From: Bacillota bacterium
Lineage (GTDB): Bacteria > Bacillota > Clostridia > Lachnospirales > Lachnospiraceae
Direction of reading: 5' to 3'
NCBI GenBank assembly: GCA_023399055.1
Contig: JAEWQV010000005.1
Location: forward strand, 62,001 to 126,000
Length of the DNA: 64,000 bases
Below the pieces are notes generated by a model. The model saw nothing but the letters and a program-made list of their open reading frames with translations, did not search any database and was not told the DNA's origin. The position numbers were made by a program, and so were the translations under genes. Shown in pieces: positions 53,414-61,789 of the stretch (position 1 is its first letter; every line of letters begins with the position of its first letter).

Positions 53414-55456
53414 ATGAAAAACCTTCAACTAAAAACCCATTACTTATTAAGAATATTACCTGTTACAATCTTCTTAATTATAATAGTTACTACCTTTTCA
53501 GCCTGTCAAACAAAATCAAAAAGTAATACCTCCCAGGACGTTACCACGAATCCACAAATCACTTCTCCTATACCTACATCACCGGAGAGCGAACCAAACT
53601 TGGGTTCCTCTGAGATTACACCGTCAATTATAAATACAAGTGGTAACACAATTGGAACAAGATTTCAGTTGCCTGCAGGCTATACCCGTTTAGAATCTGA
53701 TTCTAGTGATTTTTCTAGGTTTTTATCTACTCTGACTTTGAGACCTGCTGGTAGTGAAGTTTTATTGTATGATGGTTCACCAAAACCAAATCAAGACTCC
53801 CATGTGGCTATCTTTGATTTGGATATTGGAGACCGGGACCTTCAACAATGCGCTGATTCAGCTATTCGGATTTATGCCGAGTATTATTGGTCTATTGGCG
53901 AATATGATAAAATAGCCTTCCACTTAACAAATGGCTTCCTAATGGAGTATACAAAATGGAGAGAAGGCATGCGTCTGGTTGTAGATGGCAACGATGTTTC
54001 CTGGTCTAAAAAGAAAACCTATGATGATTCCTATGAGGAGTTTCGCAATTACTTAAATATGGTATTCGCCTACGCTGGAACCTTATCTTTATCTCAGGAA
54101 AGCAGCACAATTTCAATAAATGAAGCCCTTCCTGGCGATATGTTCTTGGAGGGAGGAAGCCCTGGTCATTGTATTATGATTGTTGATGTGGCTGTAGACG
54201 GTAACGGCAATAAGTGCTTTCTTCTGGCGCAGGGTTATATGCCAGCTCAGGAATTTCACATTATTAAAAACCCGTTACACGAGGATGATCCCTGGTATTA
54301 TACCAATGAAATAACCTATCCTTTTGAAACCCCTTCCTGGAGCTTTGGTGATAATTCACTGGTTAGGTGGAATAGTCTTGCACTAAATTCGTCCCAAAGC
54401 TCACTTACCGCTGATGATACCTCCAGTCTTACCTTACTCGCGGTTGGCGACAACCTGATTCATATCCAAGTAATAGAGAGCGGCGAGCAGGCGGATGGAA
54501 CTTATAATTATGACCATCTTTATACTAATTTAAAGCAGGAAATCTCTGAAGCTGATATTGCAGTTATTAACCAAGAAACCATACTAGGAGGAGATCAATT
54601 TCCCTATTCCGGCTACCCTAACTTTAATTCTCCTGAAGAAATAGGTAATGCAGTAATTAAGGCGGGCTTTGATGTGGTATTACAAGCAACCAATCATACC
54701 ATGGACATGGGTCTTAACGGTGTACTTAATACCTTTGATTTTTGGGACAAACATCCAGAGATCACAGTCCTAGGAATTAATAAATCAGAAGAGGAAAGAG
54801 AACAGATTAAAATAGTAGAGAAAAACGGAATAAAGCTGGCGATGCTTAATTACACCTTTAGTTTGAACGGTTATACCGTGCCAAAGGATATGCCCTATCT
54901 AGTGAATATGCTGGATAAGGAAAAAATGGCTGCTGACATTGAAAAAGCAGAACAGCTTGCAGACTTTACCATTGTATTTCCTCATTGGGGTACTGAATAT
55001 GTATATGAACCTACTAATGCTCAAGAGAACCTCACCTCCTTTTTTTATGAACAAGGGGTGGATCTTATAATTGGTACTCATCCACATGTCCTTGAGCCGG
55101 TAGAATGGATTGAAGATAATTCCGATCACAGAATGTTAGTTTATTACTCACTGGGTAACTTTATTTCCTATCAGCGGGAAGCACCAAGAATGCTAGGTGG
55201 AATTGCTAATGTTACCATAACTAAGGATGATGGGGGAACCTATATTAGCGATTCCTCTATTACTCCTATTGTGACCCATTATGAAAATGGTCCCGCAGAT
55301 TACCATTATGCCTTATATGAACTTGATGATTATAGTGAAGCACTTGCTAAGGTTCACGGTGTATCCGACCTTGCTCAGAATGGACCTATTACATATCAAG
55401 ACACTTTAGAATTAGCAAAAGAAGTTCTTGGCTCCTGGTATCCGCCAGAAGAATAA
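53414..55456 (+). CDS. DUF4846-CapA fusion lipoprotein
   Basis: A 680-residue protein. It has a lipoprotein signal with lipobox TFSAC near residue 30 and a Ser/Thr/Pro linker to about 70. A DUF4846 domain (75-330) shows GTRFQLPAGYTRLESDSSDF, DLQQCADSAIRIYAEYYW and GGSPGHCIMIVDVA. A CapA/PGA_cap metallophosphatase-like domain (338-650) shows LLAVGDNLIHIQV, VINQETILGG, QATNHTMDMG, FPHWGTEY and IGTHPHVLEPVE. Both domains occur mostly as separate proteins. The metal-binding His/Asp set of CapA looks intact. A surface enzyme acting on a polyglutamate or wall-linked polymer is a reasonable guess. It is monocistronic. Confidence 0.85.
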   Translation: MKNLQLKTHYLLRILPVTIFLIIIVTTFSACQTKSKSNTSQDVTTNPQITSPIPTSPESEPNLGSSEITPSIINTSGNTIGTRFQLPAGYTRLESDSSDFSRFLSTLTLRPAGSEVLLYDGSPKPNQDSHVAIFDLDIGDRDLQQCADSAIRIYAEYYWSIGEYDKIAFHLTNGFLMEYTKWREGMRLVVDGNDVSWSKKKTYDDSYEEFRNYLNMVFAYAGTLSLSQESSTISINEALPGDMFLEGGSPGHCIMIVDVAVDGNGNKCFLLAQGYMPAQEFHIIKNPLHEDDPWYYTNEITYPFETPSWSFGDNSLVRWNSLALNSSQSSLTADDTSSLTLLAVGDNLIHIQVIESGEQADGTYNYDHLYTNLKQEISEADIAVINQETILGGDQFPYSGYPNFNSPEEIGNAVIKAGFDVVLQATNHTMDMGLNGVLNTFDFWDKHPEITVLGINKSEEEREQIKIVEKNGIKLAMLNYTFSLNGYTVPKDMPYLVNMLDKEKMAADIEKAEQLADFTIVFPHWGTEYVYEPTNAQENLTSFFYEQGVDLIIGTHPHVLEPVEWIEDNSDHRMLVYYSLGNFISYQREAPRMLGGIANVTITKDDGGTYISDSSITPIVTHYENGPADYHYALYELDDYSEALAKVHGVSDLAQNGPITYQDTLELAKEVLGSWYPPEE

Positions 55457-55494
55457 GGTATTAGTAAACTAACCTTTTCTTATAAATAAAAAAA

Positions 55495-55547
55495 CAAGGT
55501 TGACCAAAAAGGTACATCCCCTTGGATATACGTTTTAGTCAACCTTG
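55495..55547 (+). terminator. Terminator after DUF4846-CapA gene
   Basis: CAAGGTTGAC (55495-55504) pairs with GTCAACCTTG (55538-55547), extended by AAAA/TTTT inward, then CTTTTTATTT. Confidence 0.8.
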
Positions 55548-55872
55548 CTTTTTATTTCTCTACCCTCTCGCTTCCCCAACTTCATTCCTCTGGGTAATAC
55601 CTTCTCCAGTACTAACCTTAAATAGAGTATCAAATTTTAGTTAATATGTCAATAGTATTTGTTTAGATTCGCTTTATTACTGTCAATATGCATAAAAAAA
55701 TCGTTAGACATATTTCGCCACCTTCCCTCTAATAGTGTTTTTATGTTCACGGTAACTATATCTAGTAATAGTGATTTATATAATAACTACATTATTGCAT
55801 TCCCTACTTGATAAACTTATAAAAATCATTTATTCTTACATTGATACAATGAGCTTAGAAGGTGTGTGTAAT
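55548..55872. other. Intergenic stretch with no visible gene
   Basis: AT-rich. A weak promoter-like pair (TTGATA, 17 bp, TATTCT) at about 55809-55837 may serve the next gene. I see no repeat, RNA or coding signal in the rest. Confidence 0.5.
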
Positions 55873-56619
55873 ATGGACAAGGATCTATTTTTAAGAATAT
55901 GTGATGATGTCATCGGACAATGTCAGGGTATGAATGGCATTGGAACCTTAGCCGAAAAAACAGTACATTCAGTTTTAAAAAGCTATTATTCTCCTGATAC
56001 GCTAAACCATGAAGTTAAAATAGGTGGTTTTGTGGCGGACATCTGCACTGGCAATGAAATTCTTGAAATACAAACACGAAATTTTGATAAGCTTAGAAAA
56101 AAATTAACCACGTACTTAGAGATATCTCCGGTAACTATTGTATATCCTATCCACAACATTAAATATTTACGATGGGTTAATCCACAGACCGGTGAAATTA
56201 GTCCACCGAGGAAATCTCCCAAAAAAGGCTCCCCTTTTTCTATTTTTCCAGAATTATATCGCATAAAAGATTTTTTACTTCATCCAAATCTTAAATTTAA
56301 AATAGTTATGCTGGATTTAGAAGAATATCGGTTCTTGGATGGTTGGAGCCAGGATAAAAAGAAAGGGTCTAGTCGTTGTGATCGAATACCCACGGAACTA
56401 ATCAACGAAATTACAATTGATAATCCTACTTCCTATCAGTTGCTTATTCCTGAGGCTCTTAATGCTACTTTTACATCAAGGGATTATAAATCTGCTTCTG
56501 GTTTATCACTAAAACAGGCTCAAACAGCTCTGCTTGTTCTTTATTATGTTGGTGCTGTTGAACGAATAGGAAAAAAGGGAAATACTCATATTTATAAGAG
56601 GACCTATGACCTGCTTTAA
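55873..56619 (+). CDS. Putative nuclease-fold protein with C-terminal winged helix
   Basis: About 248 residues. I placed the start at ATG 55873, where AGAAGGTG lies upstream, not at earlier in-frame codons. The N-terminal 100 residues have a restriction-endonuclease-like pattern: a helix with Glu (LAEKTVHSVLKSYY), then VKIGGFVADI and EILEIQTRNFDKL, giving a D-x(n)-ExQ set like some PD-(D/E)XK enzymes. The C-terminal 60 residues (LSLKQAQTALLVLYYVGAVE) look like a winged helix ending in a lysine-rich wing. It is followed 48 bp later by the S1-domain gene. No family is confirmed; a role in nucleic acid processing is inferred. Confidence 0.6.
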   Translation: MDKDLFLRICDDVIGQCQGMNGIGTLAEKTVHSVLKSYYSPDTLNHEVKIGGFVADICTGNEILEIQTRNFDKLRKKLTTYLEISPVTIVYPIHNIKYLRWVNPQTGEISPPRKSPKKGSPFSIFPELYRIKDFLLHPNLKFKIVMLDLEEYRFLDGWSQDKKKGSSRCDRIPTELINEITIDNPTSYQLLIPEALNATFTSRDYKSASGLSLKQAQTALLVLYYVGAVERIGKKGNTHIYKRTYDLL

Positions 56620-56667
56620 AAATAACATTGTACTTTTTATTTTATAAAATATATATAGGAGGAATTA

Positions 56668-57669
56668 ATGATGAACGACGAACTCAATCTTACAGAAGAA
56701 ACCACGTTACAAAACCCAGTTACCACCGATATTAATGATAATGTCTCTGAGGAAATAGTAGAGGTTATTCCCTCCATGGATGATTTCAAAGAAGAAATTG
56801 CAAGGTCTTTCAAAAAGATTAACGAGGGTGATATATTAAAGGGTACTGTAATTGGAATTTCAGAAGCAGAGGTGACCCTTGACCTTGGATATTATACGGA
56901 AGGGATTATTAAATTAGAGGAACTTAGTAATGATCCTGGCTTTTCCATAAAGGCAGATGTTACCCTTGGAGAAGAAATATCCGCAACCGTTATACGTGAA
57001 GATGATGGGCATGGACATATCCTTCTCTCCAGAAAAAGAGCCGATGATATTCTTGCCTGGGATCACCTGATTGAAGCAATGAACTCTAAGAAAATTTATC
57101 GCGTAAAAATCTCACAAGCAGTAAATGCTGGTGTCGTAACATATTTGCATGGAATTCGTGCCTTTATTCCTGCCTCACAGCTTTCCATGACCTATGCGGA
57201 GGACCTAGATGCTTGGGTTGGCAAAGAACTTGATGTGATTGTTATCACAGCAAATGCTGAAGACAAGAAGCTTGTATTATCTGGTAAAGAAGTGGAAAGA
57301 GATATTGAGCTCAAAGAAAGAAAGGGTAAAATCTCTCGTCTTCAAGTTGGTATCGTAACCACTGGTACCGTAGAAAAAATAACCACCTACGGCGCTTTTG
57401 TTAACATTGGAGAAGGCTTATCTGGTCTTTTGCACATTTCTCAGATATGTGATAAGAGAATTAAAACTCCAACAGAAGTAATTAAAGAAGGACAAACAAT
57501 AACGGTAAAAGTACTTGAGGTAAAAGACGGTAAAATAAGTCTTAGCATGAAGGCTGTGGAAGAAAAAGAAGACGTTATTGAAGATGTGGAAGAGGCTCCT
57601 GCATCCTATACTACTGGAGAAGAAGCTACTACTGGATTGGCGGCACTATTAAAAAATATTAAACTGTAA
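56668..57669 (+). CDS. S1-domain RNA-binding protein (RpsA-like)
   Basis: A 333-residue protein with three S1/OB domains: about 52-122 (GDILKGTVIGISEAEVTLDL), 135-205 (a less typical copy, ISQAVNAGVVTYLHGIRAFI) and 222-292 (GIVTTGTVEKITTYGAFVNI with GLLHISQI). The N-terminus is acidic and disordered, and the C-terminus is acidic. It is shorter than E. coli S1 (six domains) and matches the short RpsA-like proteins of Firmicutes. It has a near-ideal AGGAGG site. It should bind RNA or ribosomes in translation. Confidence 0.88.
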   Translation: MMNDELNLTEETTLQNPVTTDINDNVSEEIVEVIPSMDDFKEEIARSFKKINEGDILKGTVIGISEAEVTLDLGYYTEGIIKLEELSNDPGFSIKADVTLGEEISATVIREDDGHGHILLSRKRADDILAWDHLIEAMNSKKIYRVKISQAVNAGVVTYLHGIRAFIPASQLSMTYAEDLDAWVGKELDVIVITANAEDKKLVLSGKEVERDIELKERKGKISRLQVGIVTTGTVEKITTYGAFVNIGEGLSGLLHISQICDKRIKTPTEVIKEGQTITVKVLEVKDGKISLSMKAVEEKEDVIEDVEEAPASYTTGEEATTGLAALLKNIKL

Positions 57670-57697
57670 TTGGTAGTTGGTAGATATTATATTACAA

Positions 57698-57744
57698 AAG
57701 GCTCTAAAAGTTCCTAATAAGGTAAGGAGAACTTTTAGAGCCTT
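57698..57744. terminator. Bidirectional terminator between convergent genes
   Basis: AAGGCTCTAAAAGTTC pairs perfectly with GAACTTTTAGAGCCTT around a 15-nt loop, between the S1 gene and the coiled-coil membrane protein gene. Confidence 0.85.
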
Positions 57745-57748
57745 AATA

Positions 57749-58354
57749 TTATAGCCTAAAGGGCAGTAAATCCAGATAGAATAGAACAGCAATTGTCATT
57801 GCACAAATTCCAAAGATATTAAAAATAACCATAAACCATAAGAGTCCGTGCCCTCTCCTAACTCGCTTATCCAAATTATCAAGGCTATTCAGTAGCTCTG
57901 TCTGCATCACTTTATTTTGATAAAGAGTCTGTCTTTGCAACTCCAGTTGTAATTCGTTTATACGGTTAACAACATTCCTATCCAGACCTTCCACATTTTT
58001 ATCTAGCTCTCCAAAACTATGAACCAAAGCTTCAAGTCCTTTTTCCAGCACCTCCAATTTATCCTTAGCAGAAGTGTCCGAATTCATTTCTTCAATTAAC
58101 TCAGCTATTTTATCTCCTTGTTCCTTGAGAAACGTCATATCAAGAGCTGTTTGGACAACAGAAAGTTGATTATCTATTTTTCGCCTGTCATACCCCTCCA
58201 ACTTACTGGTATATTCCAGCATAGTTCTTTTATAACTCTCCAGGGTCTCTCGATATTCCGAAAGCTTTCTTTCATATTGTGCTGTAGATTCTGTCGCACC
58301 ACTTCTTCGTAAAGTGACTTCCTTCTTTACGGGTAGTCCGAATGTTAAATTCAT
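57749..58354 (-). CDS. Coiled-coil protein with C-terminal membrane anchor
   Basis: A 201-residue protein. Residues 25-165 are almost entirely helical, with heptad patterns (YERKLSEYRETLESYKRTML, then KLEVLEKGLEALVHSFGELD). One membrane helix lies near 173-196, and only a few residues follow it. The topology suggests a cytosolic coiled coil tail-anchored in the membrane. It begins 17 bp after the alarmone synthetase gene and is surely co-transcribed with it. No family is recognised. It may localise or regulate the synthetase. Confidence 0.7.
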   Translation of the reverse strand: MNLTFGLPVKKEVTLRRSGATESTAQYERKLSEYRETLESYKRTMLEYTSKLEGYDRRKIDNQLSVVQTALDMTFLKEQGDKIAELIEEMNSDTSAKDKLEVLEKGLEALVHSFGELDKNVEGLDRNVVNRINELQLELQRQTLYQNKVMQTELLNSLDNLDKRVRRGHGLLWFMVIFNIFGICAMTIAVLFYLDLLPFRL

Positions 58355-58371
58355 ACGTACCTCTCCTTTAC

Positions 58372-59199
58372 CTAAGTACGAAAACCGAACATCATTCGCT
58401 TTCTCCCTGATTTTTTTGTCTCGGTTTTCTTTTCTATCGTTTTCTCAATCACTTGCTCTGTAATTATTTGTTCTTCTTCCGTAATAATCGTCCCGAAAGC
58501 TTCGGCTACAATGGAGGAATACGTCTCTGTTATCTCCCCATGCATCTCCTCGATGCGATCTTTACTAAAACTTTTTATTTCTTCATTTAAGCTTAGCATT
58601 TTTTGATCAAGATATGCAACAATATCTGAACATTCTTTTAATTCTTTACTAATATGCTCTGGAGCATTGCCTTCAAATTTATAATATATTTTGTGTTCAA
58701 GGCTTGCCCAGAAATCCATAGCTATTGTTCTTATTTGAATTTCTACTTTAGTTTCTACGGTTCTGTCCGATAGATAAACTGGAATGGATATAATCATGTG
58801 ATAGCTTGTATAACCATTGCTCTTGGGACACATAATATAATCCTTAACCTTTAACACCTTAACATCACTCTGATTAGCTACTAAATCCGCGATACGATAA
58901 ATATCAGAAGTAAAGGAACAGATAATTCGAATTCCCGCCACATCATTTACATATTTAACAATATTTTCAACACTAAGATCTCGACCACTATGCCGTAGCT
59001 TCTTTACTATGCTTTGTGGTGATTTAAGTCTAGAAGTAATATGTTCAATTGGATTATATTGGTGTGCCCTTTTAAATTCATTATTTAATATTTCAAGTTT
59101 TGTATTAATTTCTTTTAAAGCCGCATCATAAAGTAGCAGAGCATTACCCCACTCCTCTGCTTCATCATAAAATATTGGAAGGTCCATCTCATCGTCCAT
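58372..59199 (-). CDS. Small alarmone synthetase ((p)ppGpp synthetase, RelP/RelQ type)
   Basis: A 275-residue single-domain RelA/SpoT synthetase without hydrolase or TGS domains. It shows the substrate-site segments SRLKSPQSIVKKLRHSG, VNDVAGIRIICSFTSDIY, CPKSNGYTSYHMIISIP, VEIQIRTIAMDFWASLEHKI. It should transfer pyrophosphate from ATP to GTP or GDP. A C-terminal stretch of about 60 residues (Glu/Lys/Ile-rich, ending KKSGRKRMMFGFR) is longer than in RelQ. AAAAGG directly abuts the ATG, so the next in-frame ATG four codons later is also possible. It is first in a two-gene operon with the coiled-coil membrane protein. Confidence 0.9.
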   Translation of the reverse strand: MDDEMDLPIFYDEAEEWGNALLLYDAALKEINTKLEILNNEFKRAHQYNPIEHITSRLKSPQSIVKKLRHSGRDLSVENIVKYVNDVAGIRIICSFTSDIYRIADLVANQSDVKVLKVKDYIMCPKSNGYTSYHMIISIPVYLSDRTVETKVEIQIRTIAMDFWASLEHKIYYKFEGNAPEHISKELKECSDIVAYLDQKMLSLNEEIKSFSKDRIEEMHGEITETYSSIVAEAFGTIITEEEQIITEQVIEKTIEKKTETKKSGRKRMMFGFRT

Positions 59200-59332
59200 C
59201 CTTTTTAATATATAGTTTATCTCATCGTGTCATTTATATATAAATAAAATTATATTAATCTTTTCTACAATATCCAATTCATTAATTTAACGTAAACCAG
59301 CCATTATCGTAGAATAAGAAACAATTTAATGT

Positions 59333-59441
59333 TTCAAGTATGTTCACAGTATAACATATAAATATGAACAATTCTTGAAGGTTTTGAAAACTTAATTAAA
59401 AATTAAGAAAATACATATGTCTTTAATAAAAAGACATATGT
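59333..59441. promoter_or_regulatory. Two inverted repeats upstream of alarmone synthetase
   Basis: The first is imperfect: TTCAAGTATGTTCA (59333-59346) against TGAACAATTCTTGAA (59365-59379). The second is a perfect 29-bp palindrome: ACATATGTCTTT (59413-59424), AATAA, AAAGACATATGT (59430-59441). They lie in the divergent region between the synthetase and the exporter leader, part of the 757-base gap that also holds the leader described below. Confidence 0.5.
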
Positions 59442-59533
59442 TTGAAATTAGTATGTCATATTTCATATTTTTCAACTTTTTGTGTCTATTTTTGCATTAG
59501 TTTCAATTTTTTTAAATTTTTGGTAAAAATACA

Positions 59534-59563
59534 TTGACAAGACAAGTATCCAAAAGCTATAAT
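59534..59563 (+). promoter_or_regulatory. Promoter of exporter leader
   Basis: TTGACA (59534-59539), an 18-bp spacer and TATAAT (59558-59563), both perfect hexamers, start a transcript expected near 59570. Confidence 0.75.
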
Positions 59564-59597
59564 GTTGGAAGACTATTACAGAAAGTGAGGTAAACAC

Positions 59598-59681
59598 ATG
59601 TTATTAAGAATTAAAAACTCCGGCAATACAATTGAACAGAATGTTATATGTGGTATTACCTCATGGATTCGAATTTATTAA
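59598..59681 (+). CDS. 27-residue leader peptide of the ABC exporter
   Basis: A short frame, starting MLLRIKNSGNTIEQ and ending in SWIRIY, begins at an ATG with AAAGTGAGG 7 bases upstream. It lies between a consensus promoter and an intrinsic terminator that precedes the two exporter genes. Codons 19-22 (GGT ATT ACC TCA) can pair with the left arm of that terminator. This is the layout of the BmrB leader of Bacillus BmrCD, where ribosome stalling by antibiotics lifts termination, although sequence similarity to BmrB is not apparent. Alternative: a chance short frame. Confidence 0.55.
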   Translation: MLLRIKNSGNTIEQNVICGITSWIRIY

Positions 59682-59783
59682 GTGATAATCACTCCCTTTC
59701 CTGTATGCTGCTGCCAGGACTTGGAAGAAATTATACTCATATTTGACGTCTATGCCGAGGTATAACCATGCCGCGGCTTTTTT
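59652..59783 (+). promoter_or_regulatory. Attenuator: antiterminator and terminator of exporter operon
   Basis: Terminator: GCCGAGG (59754-59760) pairs with CCGCGGC (59771-59777) with one mismatch, followed by TTTTTT. Competing pairing: GGTATTACCTC (59652-59662, inside the leader frame) with GAGGTATAACC (59757-59767), 9 of 11 pairs. The two structures exclude each other. After the terminator about 170 bases lead to the exporter start, with a small hairpin AACCAA/TTGGTT near 59800-59820. Confidence 0.55.
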
Positions 59784-59956
59784 ATTGCAAAAAAACAAGT
59801 ATTTAACCAATCGTTGCTTGGTTGAGCTTTCTCTTTGCATAAAAATGGGGGGCGGCAAATGCTTAATCGCATTGAGTTAAATAAATTCAAACCATGAGAA
59901 AATATAATAACAATCTAATTATTACTTAAGCAACAAACACTGGGAGCATCGAGGGA

Positions 59957-61789
59957 ATGCAGAATTGGAGGAATATGAAGTTATCAAAATATATTATAAA
60001 ACATTGGTATATCTATTTAGCTGCTGTTGTATGTATCGTGATTGCAGTATCGCTTGATATGTTATCACCACAGGTAACACAGCGTGTTATAGATAATGTT
60101 ATTATAGGGGGAGATCTTGAACTCTTTCCAAAGTTACTTATTTTAATTTTTATCATTGGGCTAGGAAGAATGATCTTTCAATATGTAAAGGAATTAATCT
60201 TTGACTTAATTAGCTCAAAAATTGCTGTTAACATTAGAAGAGATCTATTTGCACATATTCAAAGTCTTTCACTAAACTTCTTTGAAAAAAATAATACCGG
60301 CGAATTAATGTCTCGTGTCAAAGATGATGTAGACCGGATCTGGGGTGGAATTGGCTTTGTTGGTATGCTACTCATTGAAATTATAATTCATACAAGTATC
60401 GTACTTTACTGTATGTATAGCATCAGCCCGACACTTGCCATTATTCCGACTATAATTTTACCTTTCATGGGTGCACTTGCTATTTTTATGGAAAAGAAGC
60501 TAGATAAGGTTTATGAAGAAATTAGTGAAGAGAATTCAAAATTAAATCTAGTGGCACAGGAAAACTTATCCGGAGTTAGAACGGTTAAAGCTTTTGCCAG
60601 AGAAAAACATGAGATTAAAAAGTTTTTATCTCATAACAAGAAGTATTATGATCTAAATATGCAACAATCTAGGGTTTTTATTAAGTATTTTCCTTACTTT
60701 CAATTTGTGACAAAGCTTTTACCTTTAGTTGCAATTATATTAGGTGGTTTTCAAGTAATTGAAGGTAAACTAACCCTTGGCCAATTAGGTGCCTTCACAG
60801 AATATTCTATGAATATTGTATGGCCTATGGAAATGCTAGGCTGGTTATCCAATGAGTTTGCTGCTGCAATTGCTTCTGGTAAGAGACTTAAAAAAATCCA
60901 TGCAGAGGAACCAATGATTAAGGATTCCTTACAGCCTACTGTTCTTGATGAGGTTCGTGGATCAGTAGAGTTTAATAACGTCACCCTTTCTCTTTCAGAG
61001 AAGACCATTCTATCGGACATCAGCTTTGAACTAAAGGCAGGAAAGACAATTGGTATTATGGGTGCAACAGGAACAGGTAAGAGCTCCATTATTAATTTAC
61101 TGCAACGCTTCTATGATGCAAGCGAAGGTGAAATTAAACTGGATGGCGTAAATATAAAAGACCTTTCCTTAAAACAACTTAGACAAAGCATTTCACTCGT
61201 AATGCAGGATGTATTCCTTTTCTCAGACAGTATTAGCGAGAATGTAAAATTAGGTAAAAAGAACTTCCTTAATCAAGAGGAGATTGTAGAAGCAGCAGCT
61301 AGTGCCCAAGCAAAAGACTTTATTGAAAAGATGGAAGATCAGTATGAAACTATCATTGGTGAACGAGGTGTTGGTCTGTCCGGTGGTCAGAAGCAGAGAA
61401 TAAGTATCGCCAGGGCACTTGCCAAAAAAACACCTATCCTGGTACTTGATGACTCTACCTCTGCTCTTGATATGGAAACAGAGCTTATGATTCAAAGAGC
61501 CTTAACTCAATTAGAGGCTACCAAGATTATTATAGCTCATCGTATCTCAGCTGTTCGTAATGCTGACGAGATTATCATTCTCGAAGAAGGAAAAATTGTG
61601 GAACGCGGAACCCATGAAACATTATTAATGCAAAAGGGTTACTATTATAAAACTTATCAGGCACAGTATGGGGATTACTCTGTTCTAGGCAAGGAGAATC
61701 TCCCGAGTGAGACTCTTCCTCAAGAAACACAAGAACAGGAAACTCCTGAATCTGGGTCAATTGAAAGGAGAGTGACAGCATGGCAGTAA
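59957..61789 (+). CDS. ABC exporter half-transporter, degenerate-Walker-B subunit (BmrC-like)
   Basis: A 610-residue type IV ABC exporter half: six membrane helices in 1-310, then an ATPase domain. Walker A is GATGTGKSSIINLL, the Q-loop VMQDVFLFSD, the signature LSGGQKQ, Walker B ILVLDDSTSALD, and the switch His IAHRIS. The catalytic Glu after Walker B is replaced by Asp, as in the non-hydrolysing site of heterodimeric exporters. A Gln/Glu/Pro tail follows. The start is uncertain: ATG at 59957, or ATG at 59975, which has GGAGG only 3 bases away. It overlaps the next gene by 10 bp. Likely substrates are drugs or peptides. Confidence 0.92.
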   Translation: MQNWRNMKLSKYIIKHWYIYLAAVVCIVIAVSLDMLSPQVTQRVIDNVIIGGDLELFPKLLILIFIIGLGRMIFQYVKELIFDLISSKIAVNIRRDLFAHIQSLSLNFFEKNNTGELMSRVKDDVDRIWGGIGFVGMLLIEIIIHTSIVLYCMYSISPTLAIIPTIILPFMGALAIFMEKKLDKVYEEISEENSKLNLVAQENLSGVRTVKAFAREKHEIKKFLSHNKKYYDLNMQQSRVFIKYFPYFQFVTKLLPLVAIILGGFQVIEGKLTLGQLGAFTEYSMNIVWPMEMLGWLSNEFAAAIASGKRLKKIHAEEPMIKDSLQPTVLDEVRGSVEFNNVTLSLSEKTILSDISFELKAGKTIGIMGATGTGKSSIINLLQRFYDASEGEIKLDGVNIKDLSLKQLRQSISLVMQDVFLFSDSISENVKLGKKNFLNQEEIVEAAASAQAKDFIEKMEDQYETIIGERGVGLSGGQKQRISIARALAKKTPILVLDDSTSALDMETELMIQRALTQLEATKIIIAHRISAVRNADEIIILEEGKIVERGTHETLLMQKGYYYKTYQAQYGDYSVLGKENLPSETLPQETQEQETPESGSIERRVTAWQ

